Below are positions 35,490 through 47,900 of a DNA stretch of 64,000 nucleotides, piece by piece. Below the pieces are notes generated by a model. The model was given only the letters and a program-made list of their open reading frames with translations. It did not search any database and was not told the DNA's origin. Source of the stretch: Warburgia ugandensis (taxonomy: Eukaryota; Streptophyta; Magnoliopsida; Canellales; Canellaceae); the NCBI GenBank assembly GCA_035236585.1, contig CP141132.1, positions 64,639,880 to 64,703,879 on the forward strand, read 5' to 3'. Every line of letters begins with the position of its first letter. The first letter of the stretch is position 1. Position numbers and translations under genes: made by a program.

Positions 35490-36630
35490 GTCCCTCTGAT
35501 TTTGAAGGTTTAACTAAAGAAGCTGCAAGGCACCATTGAGCTTATTTCAATTTCATCCAAAATGTGCAACCCTCCCATGCAAGAAGCCTAACACTTAGCT
35601 TAGTTTCGATGATTCATTCATTCCTTAACCTCTGAGGTCCTATAACTTGGTGGGTCTATGAGGAATCATCCAAGCTCATCATCACAGTCAAGGTCTATTG
35701 GGTTCAAAGATTTGGACAAGAAAGGTGTAAGGCCCTATTAGAGTAACTCTTGGTATTCTTGTAGGCAAGCGAGATTTTATAGATAACCCCAAACTTATGA
35801 ATGGCATGAACCCATTGCCAAACACTAAAAAGCTGCCTTTTGTGCCACTATAGTAGAAGGCTAGGACTCACCATTAGGAGAGCTTAGTTCTATTTCATCC
35901 ATTATCTGCAACAACATTATCACTCATCAAGTGCAACGTTTAAGTAATATCATTGTAAGAAGTTTAAGTTTTGGGCAAGAAGTTGGAGCCTAGAGGAGAT
36001 CTTGGTGTCAAGCTATAGGATGACAGGCCTGAGGTGATCATAAGAGTTTAGTCACACATTGCTTCGGAAAAAGTAAGTTGTGCTAGTTATAAGAGATTGG
36101 AGAACTCACTCATTGTGTATGCGTTTTTCCTACGAGGAAAAGCAAAAACCATGAGGTCACTGTGCTAGAGTGGATAATATACACACCGTTAGGACCCTAG
36201 CCGTTACAATTATTATAATTAAATTAAACTCTCTCTTTCCGTTTTGTATCTCAAATGTCAATTACTGTAACTTTATTTCCGCTAGTTTTAGGTTTTTAAT
36301 TAATCACTTTCCTTTTCTTACTTATCCCCTTCATCTTACTTAGCCGTGCATAGCATGTGTGCCTTTTTAAAATTTTCAACAAAAAAAATAAAAAATGAAG
36401 GTGTTAAATAGTTGGTTGGATGGAGAAGACCTTAAAAGAGTTTTATTTATATTACATTTCTTTAGATGTGTTACAAATAAATATTTGACAATTTACTAGT
36501 TTCCTTATTATAAAAAATAAAAAATAAAAAAAATCACTCAAATCCTCGATGAAGGGGAAAGTGGCAACTTCTATGAATTTACTTGCATTTGTGCAAGGAA
36601 CAATTATTGTTTACTTGTATTCAGAATAGC
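35490..36630. other. Intergenic stretch; nothing recognised
   Basis: No SINE, LTR or coding signature detected. Confidence 0.4.
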
Positions 36631-36651
36631 TTAGGGGAAGCTCCACATGGG

Positions 36652-36804
36652 GGGCAGCCCCGGTGCATGAAGCTCCCGCCTATGCAGGATTCAGGGAAGG
36701 GGCAGGCCACAATGGCCTAAAGTAAGCAGCCTTACCTTGCATTTTTGCAAGAGGCTGATTCCAGGCCTTGAACCCGTGACCTCAAGGTCACATGACGACA
36801 ACTT
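36652..36804 (-). mobile_element. Au SINE lacking its first 25 bases, with target-site duplication
   Basis: Minus-strand copy that stops within the A box region (CATGACGACAACTTT on the plus strand). TTAGGGGA(A/G)GCTCCACAT lies at 36631-36648 and 36805-36822, so the 5' truncation happened at insertion. Carries AATCAGCC and GGCCATTGTGG states like the copy at 16316. Confidence 0.9.
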
Positions 36805-37599
36805 TTAGGGGAGGCTCCACATATGTTTTGTAAATGGGATCCACATGGGGTTAGTGGTTCTGAAAAACCCAACTCATATAAGGTTAGTAGAAAGATGCAG
36901 TAAAAGTGGGAGTTTCTAGTGTAAAAACTATAAATAGAGATATGGGAAGCTTAAGCTTTTGAAGGTAGTTTTTGCCGCAAAAACTTGATAGAGAAGGGAT
37001 CGATATAGGACAAAAGCTACAACCAGCTTTCCATTGCCATTTTTATATATTCTCTTTTGGGTTCTTTGATATTTGGTACTTGTTCTTGGTTAGTGAACAA
37101 CTATGAAAGAAGAAGAAGAAGTAAGCATGGGATTCCTACAAGATATGTTAAATCCTACAGTAGGCTTCTTTTCAAAACAAGTGCTTAGAATCATCCAAAT
37201 GCATTGATTTCTCATGACTTATGTATTTTTGATATTTTGAACATGAAGAAAGGCTTACATCTAAGAGAAATAGTTTTACTCATATAAAAAGAAGGGTGTG
37301 TGCTCCTTATGGTTCTTTTGAGCTTGGTACTCTTTATAAATAGTTGCACACTAAAAGTACATCTAGTTGAAAATACAAGGCTAAACCTTAGTAAAAAACC
37401 TCAAACTTTAGCAATTTTTTCAAACATATCATAGTATCGAATTCTATCACACAAACCTTGACTTTTTAAACTTTTTATTAATGTCCCTTTTTGTTCAACT
37501 AGTTAACCCCATTAATTTGTTCCAACTTGGCTTGTTGACCAATTGAAGCAATATTGATTGACTATTAAAAATAGTTTAATATTAGATGACAAAAAGAAA

Positions 37600-37779
37600 G
37601 GGAGCCTTGGCAATGGTAGACTTGTCATTGTGTGACCTTGAGGTCACAGGTTCAAGGCGTGGAAACAACCTATTGCAAAAATGCAAGATAAGGCTCTATA
37701 TTATAAACCATTTGTGGTCCATCCCTTCCCCCGACCCTGCATATGTGAGAGCTTGTGCACTGGGTTGCCCTTTTTTTTT
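37600..37779 (+). mobile_element. Au SINE with shortened A box
   Basis: Plus-strand copy with a deletion in the A box (GCCTTGGCAATGGTAGAC) and an intact B box. Flanked by TTAGATGACAAAAA (37582-37595) and TAGATGACCAAAA downstream. Confidence 0.88.
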
Positions 37780-39450
37780 AGTAGATGACCAAAACAAACC
37801 TGATTGATGGTTAAATTATTAAACAAAAATTTCTAAATCTAGAGATTCTAAATTTTCCACCAAAAAAGTTCATTACATAAAAGTTACAGACTCCAAAATT
37901 TAAAAATTTTCAATCACCCCCTTTAAGGCAAAATCAAATTCCTATCTCATTTGGGTTTAATGCTAGTGTTAGATGGACTAAATGGATCCTCACCTTGTTC
38001 CCCAGATAACTCTTGATTACATGATCAACAAAAGAGAACCTCAAATTCTTAGAATTCAATCTTTACCAATCAATCTCCATTCCATCTTTAGAAATCGATT
38101 ACAGAATGAAAAGGAATGAAGGAATAAGTTGTAAGAAGATTGAATAAAAAACCAATGAATCCATGCTAGATTTTGTGAAGCTTGGTGCAGCTATAGTTTC
38201 ATAACTAGGAGAGGCTGTGCTGCGGATTCATATCTGCCCTCTAGAGTTGCCATTAAAGTAAATTGAAGATTGCTACATTTATAAAAAATTGGAACCGCCA
38301 ACTTAGTGCATGCAGAGAAAATGTGACCGTGGGTAACATTTTTAAAGTGGACAAGTATTGGTATTGCCACCTATACAGTGATACCATTTAGAAGGAAAAT
38401 GGTACCCTCACTCTTTGTTGCCAATCATTGCAAGCACTACATGGGACTAGTTGCAGCCATTAGGTTTAGGTGCGAGGGGTTTTTGCTCCAATATTCCAAG
38501 TTGCCATAAATATTTCCGCTAGGCATTTCATCGAACAATCTATAAGTCATGTACATATGTTCTTAGAGATTTTAAGAAGATGTAGATAGGATATTTATGG
38601 AGAATGATCTCTAATAAAATCATTCACAAATAGTAATGTTATATTTCATTTTTAGATGGTCATGTGATAAGTCAACAAGTCACCTGCCAGAGAGGGAGTA
38701 GACATTAGGTTGATGTTAATCAGGTTAACTAGTTTAATGGCAGGAGATACAAATAATAAAATAAAAGAAGTTAGTGTTTGTGTTAATGTTTTGATTGCAA
38801 AATATATTTTAAAAGATGGCTAAAGTTCAAGGTTTCTATAAAGATTTACCCAAAATACAACTATCCAATTTTCATGATTTCAAAGTCATTGGAGGTCCCA
38901 AATATATCCAATAACAGATGAACAGTCATTTTATTTTGCAGGAGACCCACTGAAGCAAAAGTGGTTATTGTCTCACCTTAGTTCAACAAGTTTGCATGCT
39001 TATTGGAGTTAGGGATGTCATTTTGTTAAGTCAGTTAAAATTTTGGCTGACTGTAACCCTGAGCCTAATGTTTTTATCCCATCTCTAACCAACTTCAGGT
39101 TATAGTTGTTAGATTTTAACACTGGTTGGGTAAAAAAATTGTTGTCTGTAATCGTAATTTGTGTGGTTCAATTTGCTTGAATCTCCCTAATTGATCCCAA
39201 CACCTAAAATTTTTAATACAATAATTATGGAGTAATTATATGTCTCTATATTAATTTTTTTTTACCTCATATAAATAAATTAGAATGTTTGTACTAAAGA
39301 GAAGGGAGCATTAGTTCATAGTAAAATTAAAATATTTTTAATCATCAAAATACTCTTATATTTTTAATTTAAAAAAATATGCAAAGGTATTTTAGTCGAA
39401 AACTGTTACATGGACTCTAATTTTTTTTATCACCGAGCCTAGACCCATCC
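37780..39450. other. Intergenic stretch upstream of CB5LP; nothing recognised
   Basis: AT-rich, no recognised element or gene. The right part is the distal promoter side of the gene beginning near 39490. Confidence 0.4.
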
Positions 39451-39453
39451 TAA

Positions 39454-39461
39454 TATAAATA
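39454..39461 (+). promoter_or_regulatory. Candidate TATA box for CB5LP
   Basis: TATAAATA, matching the plant TATA consensus, lies about 30 bases before the point where composition turns GC-rich and where the inferred 5' UTR exon starts. Position-based inference only. Confidence 0.35.
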
Positions 39462-39489
39462 CATTTATTCAGGTCACAACTTTTCACCT

Positions 39490-39783
39490 TAAGCCTAGTC
39501 CTAACAACAATTTCTTCACCCTAAACCCACCCTTAGGGGGTTAATTAGGGTCGCGCCCGACCCTTTGCCATCTCCTGGTGCGGGCGCAGAAACTAGATTT
39601 TTGCTCGGTTCCCTCGCCACTGCCCACAAGAATGCAATATTTAACTCGGTGTCTCTGTTGCGGAGGTTTCCTCCTCCTTTTGGCGGTGGAGCTGCAAATT
39701 TTGCAGGCAGGCAGGCATTTCCAATCAAACTCTCACTACAAGTTTCAGCGGGGGGAATTAACTCCAGCCCGAAGCTTTTGGAG
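39490..39783 (+). other. CB5LP: Inferred CB5LP 5' UTR exon
   Basis: A GC-rich island in AT-rich surroundings, ending at a possible donor GGAG|GTTTGT. A strong acceptor with a T11 tract (CAAGCAG at 41912-41918) lies 22 bases before the CB5LP start codon, so a 5' UTR intron of 2.1 kb would join the two. The exon start is estimated from the TATA-like word. Confidence 0.45.
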
Positions 39784-39795
39784 GTTTGTATCTCA

Positions 39796-39813
39796 TCTAT
39801 CTATCTATCTATC
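39796..39813. repeat. (ATCT)n microsatellite
   Basis: About four TCTA units just downstream of the inferred 5' UTR donor. Confidence 0.9.
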
Positions 39814-40259
39814 CCTCTTGCGTGATTATCCCTTTCGCTCTTTTGTTTTCCCCTGCATTTTGATTCCGGTTTAGTTTCGTTCAAATGCCTCTTCCATTCA
39901 GATCTACTTGTTGACATGTTTTTGCGTTTTCCTTTCCTAGTGAATTTTCTGCTACTTACATGTACCTCTATTGAACGAATCCAGAGACTGGTTCCTTAGA
40001 AAATGGACAATTTTCTTCTGATTTTTCCAAGAGGGGCTGCGGAGTCTACAAGTGCTCCAATGTGTCTGGGCAGGCAAAACCCCGTGTGATTCAATGGTTT
40101 TGGGCAGTATGTGACTGTGCAAAGTGACAGTCCTCAGGTAGTCCCATCTGTATATTTTCCTTGTGATGGTTGCGAAAGGAAGTTCAATAATTCACTGACA
40201 GGATCCGTATAGGATTGTTCCAATTTAAGTAGAAAGCTCACTTATGGAAGGGAACGTGT

Positions 40260-40862
40260 TGCTCTTCCTAGAGTGTTGAAGCATACTCTAAATGATGGAG
40301 AAATATGATTGAAAAAGCTAAAAGCTGCAACCATTTCGCAGAGGCAACTGCCCTCACATAGGACAGGACCGAGATAAGGAATGAACAAGCACATTAATTG
40401 ATTACATCAAGAGAATAAGAACCTAGTTTGTTTTTAGACCAAAGATCTGAGATGAGTTTTCTAAGTCAGAAGGTCTCTCGTACCACCTCCTACACATCTT
40501 TTGCAGTGGGGAGAAAAATATGGGGTTTACCTATGGTTTGCTTTATTGAGTTGATAAGCCAAGCCATGATTAGTGAATTTTCTGACCTCCATGCACTCAT
40601 ATTTGGATTTCCAACCTCTGGTTGCTTCACTTCTCCTGTCAAATGCCCAAGTTTTCCCCTGCCATTAATTGCTAGCTTCATAGATTGAGCCCATTCTAGG
40701 TAGCTTTTCCCATTTAACTTGAGAAGTTAACTGGCATGAAGTATTTGGGGAAAAGTGGTATGTACCACTGTTTGACATGGCTGTCCCTGATGAGAAACTT
40801 CCAGCAGTTGTTTCCGATGAATCAGAGGTTCTTCTAGCCCCAGTTATGGCTGTTTTAGCCAT
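40260..40862 (-). pseudogene. Copia-type retrotransposon gag remnant
   Basis: On the minus strand from ATG at 40862: a Ser/Thr-rich start, then LTSQVKWEKL, then GRGKLGHLTGEVKQPE, NMSAWRSENSLIMAWLINSI and KPHIFLPTAKDVW, which is the gag domain of plant Copia elements. A weaker match to the later gag block (LGRATRSLP) lies near 40270. Frameshifts and stops throughout. No pol sequence follows, so the element is truncated or was partly deleted. Confidence 0.75.
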
Positions 40863-40885
40863 TTAAAAGCGTATTAAGAGCCTAA

Positions 40886-40897
40886 GCTTTGATACCA
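40886..40897 (-). promoter_or_regulatory. Retrotransposon primer-binding site
   Basis: Minus strand TGGTATCAAAGC, one change from the initiator tRNA-Met complement TGGTATCAGAGC. It directly follows the CA end of the LTR. Confidence 0.8.
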
Positions 40898-41183
40898 TGA
40901 AAGTTTAGAAGAAGAAAAATTGTATTCTTCTATCTATCTTAGAGAAAAAATTACACTAATATATATATATAGGGAAGTATGGCAACAGACTTGCCATTGA
41001 ATCTTACGGATTAGGCTAAAGGAAATCCCTTAACATAAAGGTCAAAGTAGGAATAAAAGGAAAAGGAGATTTTCAGATTCAAATCTGATCCTAATCTTCA
41101 TTATTTATGGAAACAAACTAAGATAAGATCAAAAACTAATTCCTAGAAACTAGGAACTAATTTTGAGAGAAAGTTTCCTAACA
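40898..41183 (-). mobile_element. Copia LTR (5' LTR of the gag remnant)
   Basis: Minus strand begins TGTTAGGAAAC and ends AAACTTTCA, the TG...CA borders of a 286-bp LTR. The tRNA-Met binding site and gag follow immediately. No second LTR is seen. It lies in the inferred CB5LP 5' UTR intron, antisense to the gene. Confidence 0.75.
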
Positions 41184-41224
41184 TATCCGACACATATATA
41201 TGTTGTGTTCGTGCCCATATGTGC

Positions 41225-41246
41225 AGAGAGAGAGAGAGAGAGAGAG
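41225..41246. repeat. (GA)n microsatellite
   Basis: About eleven AG units in the CB5LP 5' UTR intron. Confidence 0.93.
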
Positions 41247-41940
41247 TTCTAGTAGGCATACACTCTCTTGAGCGTGAGAAGAAGGTAAACAACCTTCCTT
41301 TTTCATACATGATTAATTTTTCTTTTTATATCTACACCATTCATTATGTTTTCCATGTAAAAAATAGGTGACCCATAAGAAATCAATGCATTTAAATGAT
41401 CTTAATTAGTTTTGGGCCTTTAAAAAATTAATGAAAATGGATGGTTACTATTTTCTGCTGATGGAAACATAGGCTAAAAGTATTCAATGAACATGAAATT
41501 TTATCCTTAGCCCATTAAACAATTTTAAACATGATGAATGTCTAACATCTCCAAACAGACTTTCAAAATGCACAAAAATAGGGTATGTGAACTTCTTCCC
41601 ACGTCAGGAGCGTGTACACTTACTGGGACACACACAAAGAGAGTGAGAGAGTCGTCTCTGGAATATGCAACTGTCAATTGCTTTATGTACAAAAAACTAT
41701 TAATTTTAGTAAGGAGTGTGCAGCTGTTAAATGTAAAATATGTTACATTACTGAAACATGAAACAGTTGCCAACCAACTGGAAGCCCTGTCTAACCTGCA
41801 TTTTTTCATCCATGAATCACCTCTTGGCTATCCTTCCTGGTTCTCTATGCATGCGTATGTGTGTGTGTATATATATGTTCATAACTTATAGTAATCTTTT
41901 TTTTTTTGGGTCAAGCAGGAAAAGGGTTTGAATTTGGGAT

Positions 41941-44900
41941 ATGGTGACAATTTTTGCTACACTGATTTTGGGAGTCTTATTTGGAGCTCTTTTTATAATC
42001 CCACGAGCAATTAAGGGTGGTAGGATAACTAATTTCCTTTTGGTTGTCCTTTAATTTTCTGTGGATCTACCTAATTTACCACTTATAACATCATATTAAC
42101 TGCTATTTAATATTTTGTTAACTCTGGCTCGCAGGTAAAGCAAAAGTTGTTCCACCAAATCCTGCTAGGAAGGTATCCTTAATGTCTTGCTTGAAGAACT
42201 TAAGGAATTATGTCCCTCTCTAAGCAGCAACATTCATCAGTTGCCATTTCTAATTTTCTTGAGTGTTGAAGCATGAGAGAGAAGGGGAGCCTTGGCGCAA
42301 CGGTAAAAGTTGTTGTGATGTGACCTTGAAGTCACTGGTTCAAGGCGTGTAAACAGCTTCTTGTAAAAATGCAAGGTAAGGCTGCCTATAATAGGCCCTT
42401 GTGGTCCGCCCCTTCCCCAGACTCCGTATAGGCAGGAGCTTCGTGCACTGGGTCTGCCCTTAGTTGAAGCAGGAGAGAAGTGGTCTCTTGCTCCTTGTAG
42501 TACTCTGGAGAACACTTACTGAACCTTAAAAAATTCTAGATAGTATCTTTTGGAACATATACGTTTCATGCATTGTGCTATGTGTTGTTTTTCCTTCCAT
42601 AAACATTCACATTTTCTCATTCTGAACACAATGGCAGTCTATTGTAATACGTTTGTTCGTCATATGCAATATCAGATTATTGGCTAGATAGCTAACTTCC
42701 TATTTATCACAAAACATTGTCTTTGGTATATCAACCATGCAAGCTATCTCTTCTCATCCATACTAGTTCACTAGATTACATGAGCCATTGCACAATACTC
42801 CACTTGTTTACTGGATTAAGCACCTATACGTATTTCTCACTTTTCCAAGTAAACAAATTTCCTCAAGAAATGTACGATACCCTTTAGTCATATATTTTGT
42901 TGTATGGCCATCTTCTCCAATCAAATTCATAGAAACCTTCAATTCTGGAGTGATTATTCTTCTCAAAGAACCCTTGAATTATTTCAAAATATGTCAAATT
43001 TGATTCCAATAAGAGAATGCATAAGTTGGTTTGCATTGGTTAGGATAAATGCAATATCAGGTCTACCGATAATGAATAAATAAGGTCTCCAAACTAATGA
43101 CAATGTCTTGAAGCATCTTCCACTCTAGAAAGGAATTTTCCAATTTTGAACCTTTTCCATGCACTCCATAGAAGATCTAGTCAGGTTTCAAGAGTTGGTA
43201 TTTGTTAACTTTTTCTGCATACCTGGAGGTTAGTGAAGAAGGCAAGCACACATAAGAAAGCATTGATGAGGTGGACAATGAACTTCTTTGCATCAAAGTA
43301 GTACCTTTTATCTTAAGAATGAAAGTGAAGTAGCAATGTGATAGGCAGCATAGGAACTGTACTGGGGACCCATACACTGGCTGCCATGGGAAACTACATT
43401 TATGAATGTATGGAACATGACAACAACTATGAACAAGCAGTTGTCGCTAACACAAACTGCACTAAGACTCGTGATACCAGCAGCTAAAGCATTCATTGAA
43501 GGGCACATAAACAGGACAGCAGTTAGTTGAGCCCAGCATGCCATTATCTCTCTTAAGTTCACTCCTAATTATGTCGCTAAATGTGCTTGATGTGTCCATA
43601 AACTCCATACACGTAGGTGGGGCATGTAAGAAAGGTCAAATATAACTTGCTTCTTACCCTTAAGTCTGCATAAGGATCTTCTCTGAAGAAAGGGGCTCTT
43701 CTCTTTTAGATTTTGATTGTCCTTAATCTTGTGAAAGTGCTCCGATTCTTATCTTTTGAGCATTTATGCTGTTACATTGTAACCTTTCAGTGGTCCTTAT
43801 GAATTTCTTCATTTCAATTGTTAAATTGGTCCTACCATTAGCTTGTATCAGATTTGAATATCCTAATATGTATGTTCCTTTGTATTATTTATCTTGAATT
43901 TTATTAATTTAAAAGATACTGTATTGAATTTCCATTCATTATGTGTAGATATTACCATTGTGTCGAGGCTCCCCTTCTTTGGCACAATGGTAATATGCAC
44001 ACATAATGGACATGGGTGGATATTACCTTTCTTAATGGACATGGGTTCATACCATGGAGGTCGAGAAAGGCGATAGTAAATAGGGTATCTCCAGAACATA
44101 AGATTCGTATCGCCACATGGAATATAGGAACATTGACAGGTAAGAGTTTGCAGTTAGCAGACGCGCTGAAACGTAAGAGAGTCAACATCGCTTGTATCCA
44201 AGAAACCAAGTGGAAAGGGGCTAAAGCTAGAGAAATAGATGAGTATAAATTATGGTATGTTGGAAAGGAAAATAATAGAAATGTCGTAGGAATAATAGTG
44301 GATAAGGAATTAAAGGATAAAGTTGTGGACGTTAAAAGAATTAGTAATAGAATTATAATAATAAAACTTGTTCTAAGAGAGCAGATTATTAATGTTATAT
44401 GTGCATACGCACCACAAGTAGGGTTACAAGATATAATCAAGAGATAGTTTTGGGAAGATATGGAGGGAGTAATGCAAGAAATTCCCAACATTGAGGGGAT
44501 ATTTGTAGGAGCAGACTTAAATGGCCATGTAGGGAAAGATAAGGAAGGATATGATAGAATATACGAAGGGTATGGTATAGGTGAACGAAATGAGGTGAGG
44601 GAGAATATCCTCGATTTTGCTTTGTCATATAACCTGTCCATTGCAAATACACTCTTTAAGAAGAGGTGTGAACACTTAATAACCTTTAAAAGTGGACTTC
44701 ATAAAAGCCAAATAGACTTTTTTCTACTTAAGAATAATGGACGATCTATATGTAAGGATTGTAAGGTGATACCCGGTGAGAGTTTAACCTCACAACATAG
44801 GTTAATGGTTATGGATATCTATATCAAAAGATGGAGAAAAAGAACTAAGCTTAATACACATCCAAAAACTAAGTGGTGGAACTTAAAAAGAGAGAAAATA

Positions 44901-47900
44901 ACCTCATTCAAAAATAAGTTGATGGTAGAAGGAAATTGGAACTATGAAATAGAAGTAAATACCATGTGGACTAATATAGCTGAGTCCATTAAGAAAGTGG
45001 CAAAAGATGTCTTAGGAGTATTTAAAGGTAAAAGGCTATTAGCAAAAGAAACATGGTGGTGGAGTGAAACAGTGCAAAAAGTTATTAAAGAAAAACGGAT
45101 GCGCTTTAAAACATGGCAGAAGATTAGAAATAATGAAAACTATGAACAATATAAGAATGCTAAAAGGTTGCTAAGAGAATTGTAAGTGAGGCTAAACTTA
45201 AAGCATATGATGAGCTATACAATAGACTAGGAACAAGAGAAGGTGAGAAAGATGTGCTTAAACTTGCAAAAGTAAGAGAACAGAAGGATAAGGACTTAGA
45301 TCATGTTAGGTGTATTAGAAGCGATGATCAAAGAGTATTTGTTAAAGTTGATGAGATCAAGCAAAGGTGGGAAACATACTTTCAAAAATTGTTAAATGAC
45401 AATAGCTCTGAGAATATAGGGATTGAAAATACTATAAATTTAAATAGCATTGGCTATTATAGATATAAACGTAAGATTAGAATACTTGAAGTAAAAGAGG
45501 CCTTGAAAAAGATGAAATCAAGAAAGGCCACGGGGTCTGATGATATACTAATAGAGGTTTGGAAGCATATGAGAGATATTGGGGTAGTTTGGTTGACTAG
45601 GTTGTTTAACACGATTATAAAATCAAAGAAAATGCCGGATGAGTGGAGGAAAAGCTCTATTGTACCAATTTATAAGAATAAAAGAGACATACAGAGCTAC
45701 ACTAATTATTGAGGGATCAAACTTTTGAGCCACACTATGAAACTTTTTGATAGAGTGATTGAGAAGAGGCTACGACATGAAACAAGTGTATCAGAGAACC
45801 AATTTAGTTTCATGCCTGGAGGTCTACCATGGAAGCTATTTTCTTACTAAGACAATTAGTAGAAAAATATAGGGAGAGGAGGAAAGACCTCCACATGGTC
45901 TTTATCGACTTAGAGAAAGCTTATGATAGAGTCCCTAGAGAGTTAATATGGAGGTTGTTGGGTGGTAAAGGGGTTTCTCAGGGATATATAGACATAATTA
46001 AAGGTATGTATGAGGGAGTGATAACAAATGTTAAGACGACTAGTGGCGTGACTAGTGATTTTTCCCTGTCACTATAGGATTGCACCAAGGATCGGCATTG
46101 AGTCCATACCTTTTCACATTGGTTATGGATGAGTTAACAAAACATCTGCACGAGGAGATTCCTTGGTGCATGCTATTTGCAGATGATATAGTCTTACTTG
46201 ATGAGACAAGGGAGGGTGTAAACATAAAGCTAGAGTTATGGAGAGAAGCATTAGAATCTGAAGGATTTAAAATTAGCTGAACTAAGACAGAATATGTGGA
46301 ATGTAATTTTAGCAAGGAGAGTAAGAGTAGAACACCAGTCAAGATTGATAACCAAGAAGTCCCCGTTAAATACCACTTTCGGTACTTAGGATCAATGATT
46401 CATGAGAGTGGAGAGATTGAGACAGAGGTTACCCAGAGAATCCAAATGGGTTGGAACAAATGGAGATGTGAATCTGGAGTTTTGTGTGATCGATGGGTGC
46501 CACTCAAACTAACAGAAAATTTTTATAGGATGGCAATAAGGTCGGCCATGCTCTATGGATCAGAGTGTTGGGCAGTTAAAGAACATCATACTCATAGGAT
46601 GAGCGTCGCAGAAATGAAGATGTTGAGATGGATGAGTGGTAAGACAAGAAAGAATAGAATTAGAAATGAAAATATTTAAGGAAATTTAGGGATAGCACCA
46701 ATAGGTAACAAGATGAGGGAGACTAGACTTAGATGGTTTGGACATGTTCAAAGGAGACCAACAACGGCAACGGTTAGAAGAAGTGAGGCAATACAAGTAG
46801 AAGGTTCTAAAACAGCAAGGGGAAGGCCCAAAAGAACGTGGATAGAAGTGGTGAGGAAAGATTTAAAAATGTTGGGATTAAATGAAGCCATGGTATTTAA
46901 TAGAGTGGAATGGAGGAATAAGATTCATGTGACCGACCCCTAATTGGGATGAGGTCTTGATGATGATGACGATGATGATGTGTGGATATTACGACTTAAT
47001 TGTACCAATAAGCCTCCGAAGTACTAAAAAAGATTGATCTTAGAGGTCTTCAATGGTCAAAGTTGTGTTGTGTAAAATAATGGCCCTGAAAGTGGTCATG
47101 TGTAGTGATGATGGTGCTGAAGTATGTTCTACCTATTTCTTGGGACTTGCTATAGCAATGACCTATTTATCAAAGAGGAATGTTTCAGTAAGGAAGACCT
47201 TTTGTAATATGAAGTTGCTTGTTTATCATGATAGATGGGAGCAGCTTTTCATCGAGACTATGTTCTAGTGAGCTCTGCTTTGTCGTAAATCACCAAACAT
47301 CATCTATCTAGAGGATCTTAACCAATTAGTTGTTTATCAAGTAAAGTTCATCTCTAAGAAGGATACCCCAAACACAGTTCTGAGGCAGGAGGTCCATCCC
47401 ACATTGCCATAAGTTAGACCTACTTTTGATACTGTAGTTCAGTACCACAGGTTGCCACCTAGTGGACTATGCCTTATTTTTGCAGCTGTTCAAGTGTCTT
47501 CTTTATCCAATGATCTTCCTATTTGATTCTTGTGTACACCCTATACTTTTTCCAGAAGGATGAGACATATTCAACCTTTTCTTTCTATGAAGGAATTTAC
47601 AGAAAATACGAACTCTTTATCTTGTTTGAGTTGAGGAAGATAGACTATCTCATATTCTATCCAAAACTCAAGCTTCTATACATAATTCTGCCATCAGGAA
47701 CCCATTCCAGAGTTTCATATATCAACATTGTGAAGAAGAGATAACTGAAATTAACCATTTTGGAACCTTGAATAGCGTGCAAAGTTGAAAAACATATTAA
47801 GTTGCTAACACACATTCCAGGCTTTGTTAGGTCTGTTAGCAGGTGTCAAGCGTATAGTGTTTGCTAACATAGCAACCTTGGCATAGAATCTGCTTCAAGT

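Noticed and set aside
35930-36400. Possible gene between the SINEs at 35337 and 36652
   Set aside because: No frame of useful length and no motif.
39516-39874. Overlapping open frames in the GC-rich stretch before CB5LP
   Set aside because: Three overlapping frames on both strands with no domain; a 5' UTR exon explains the composition better.
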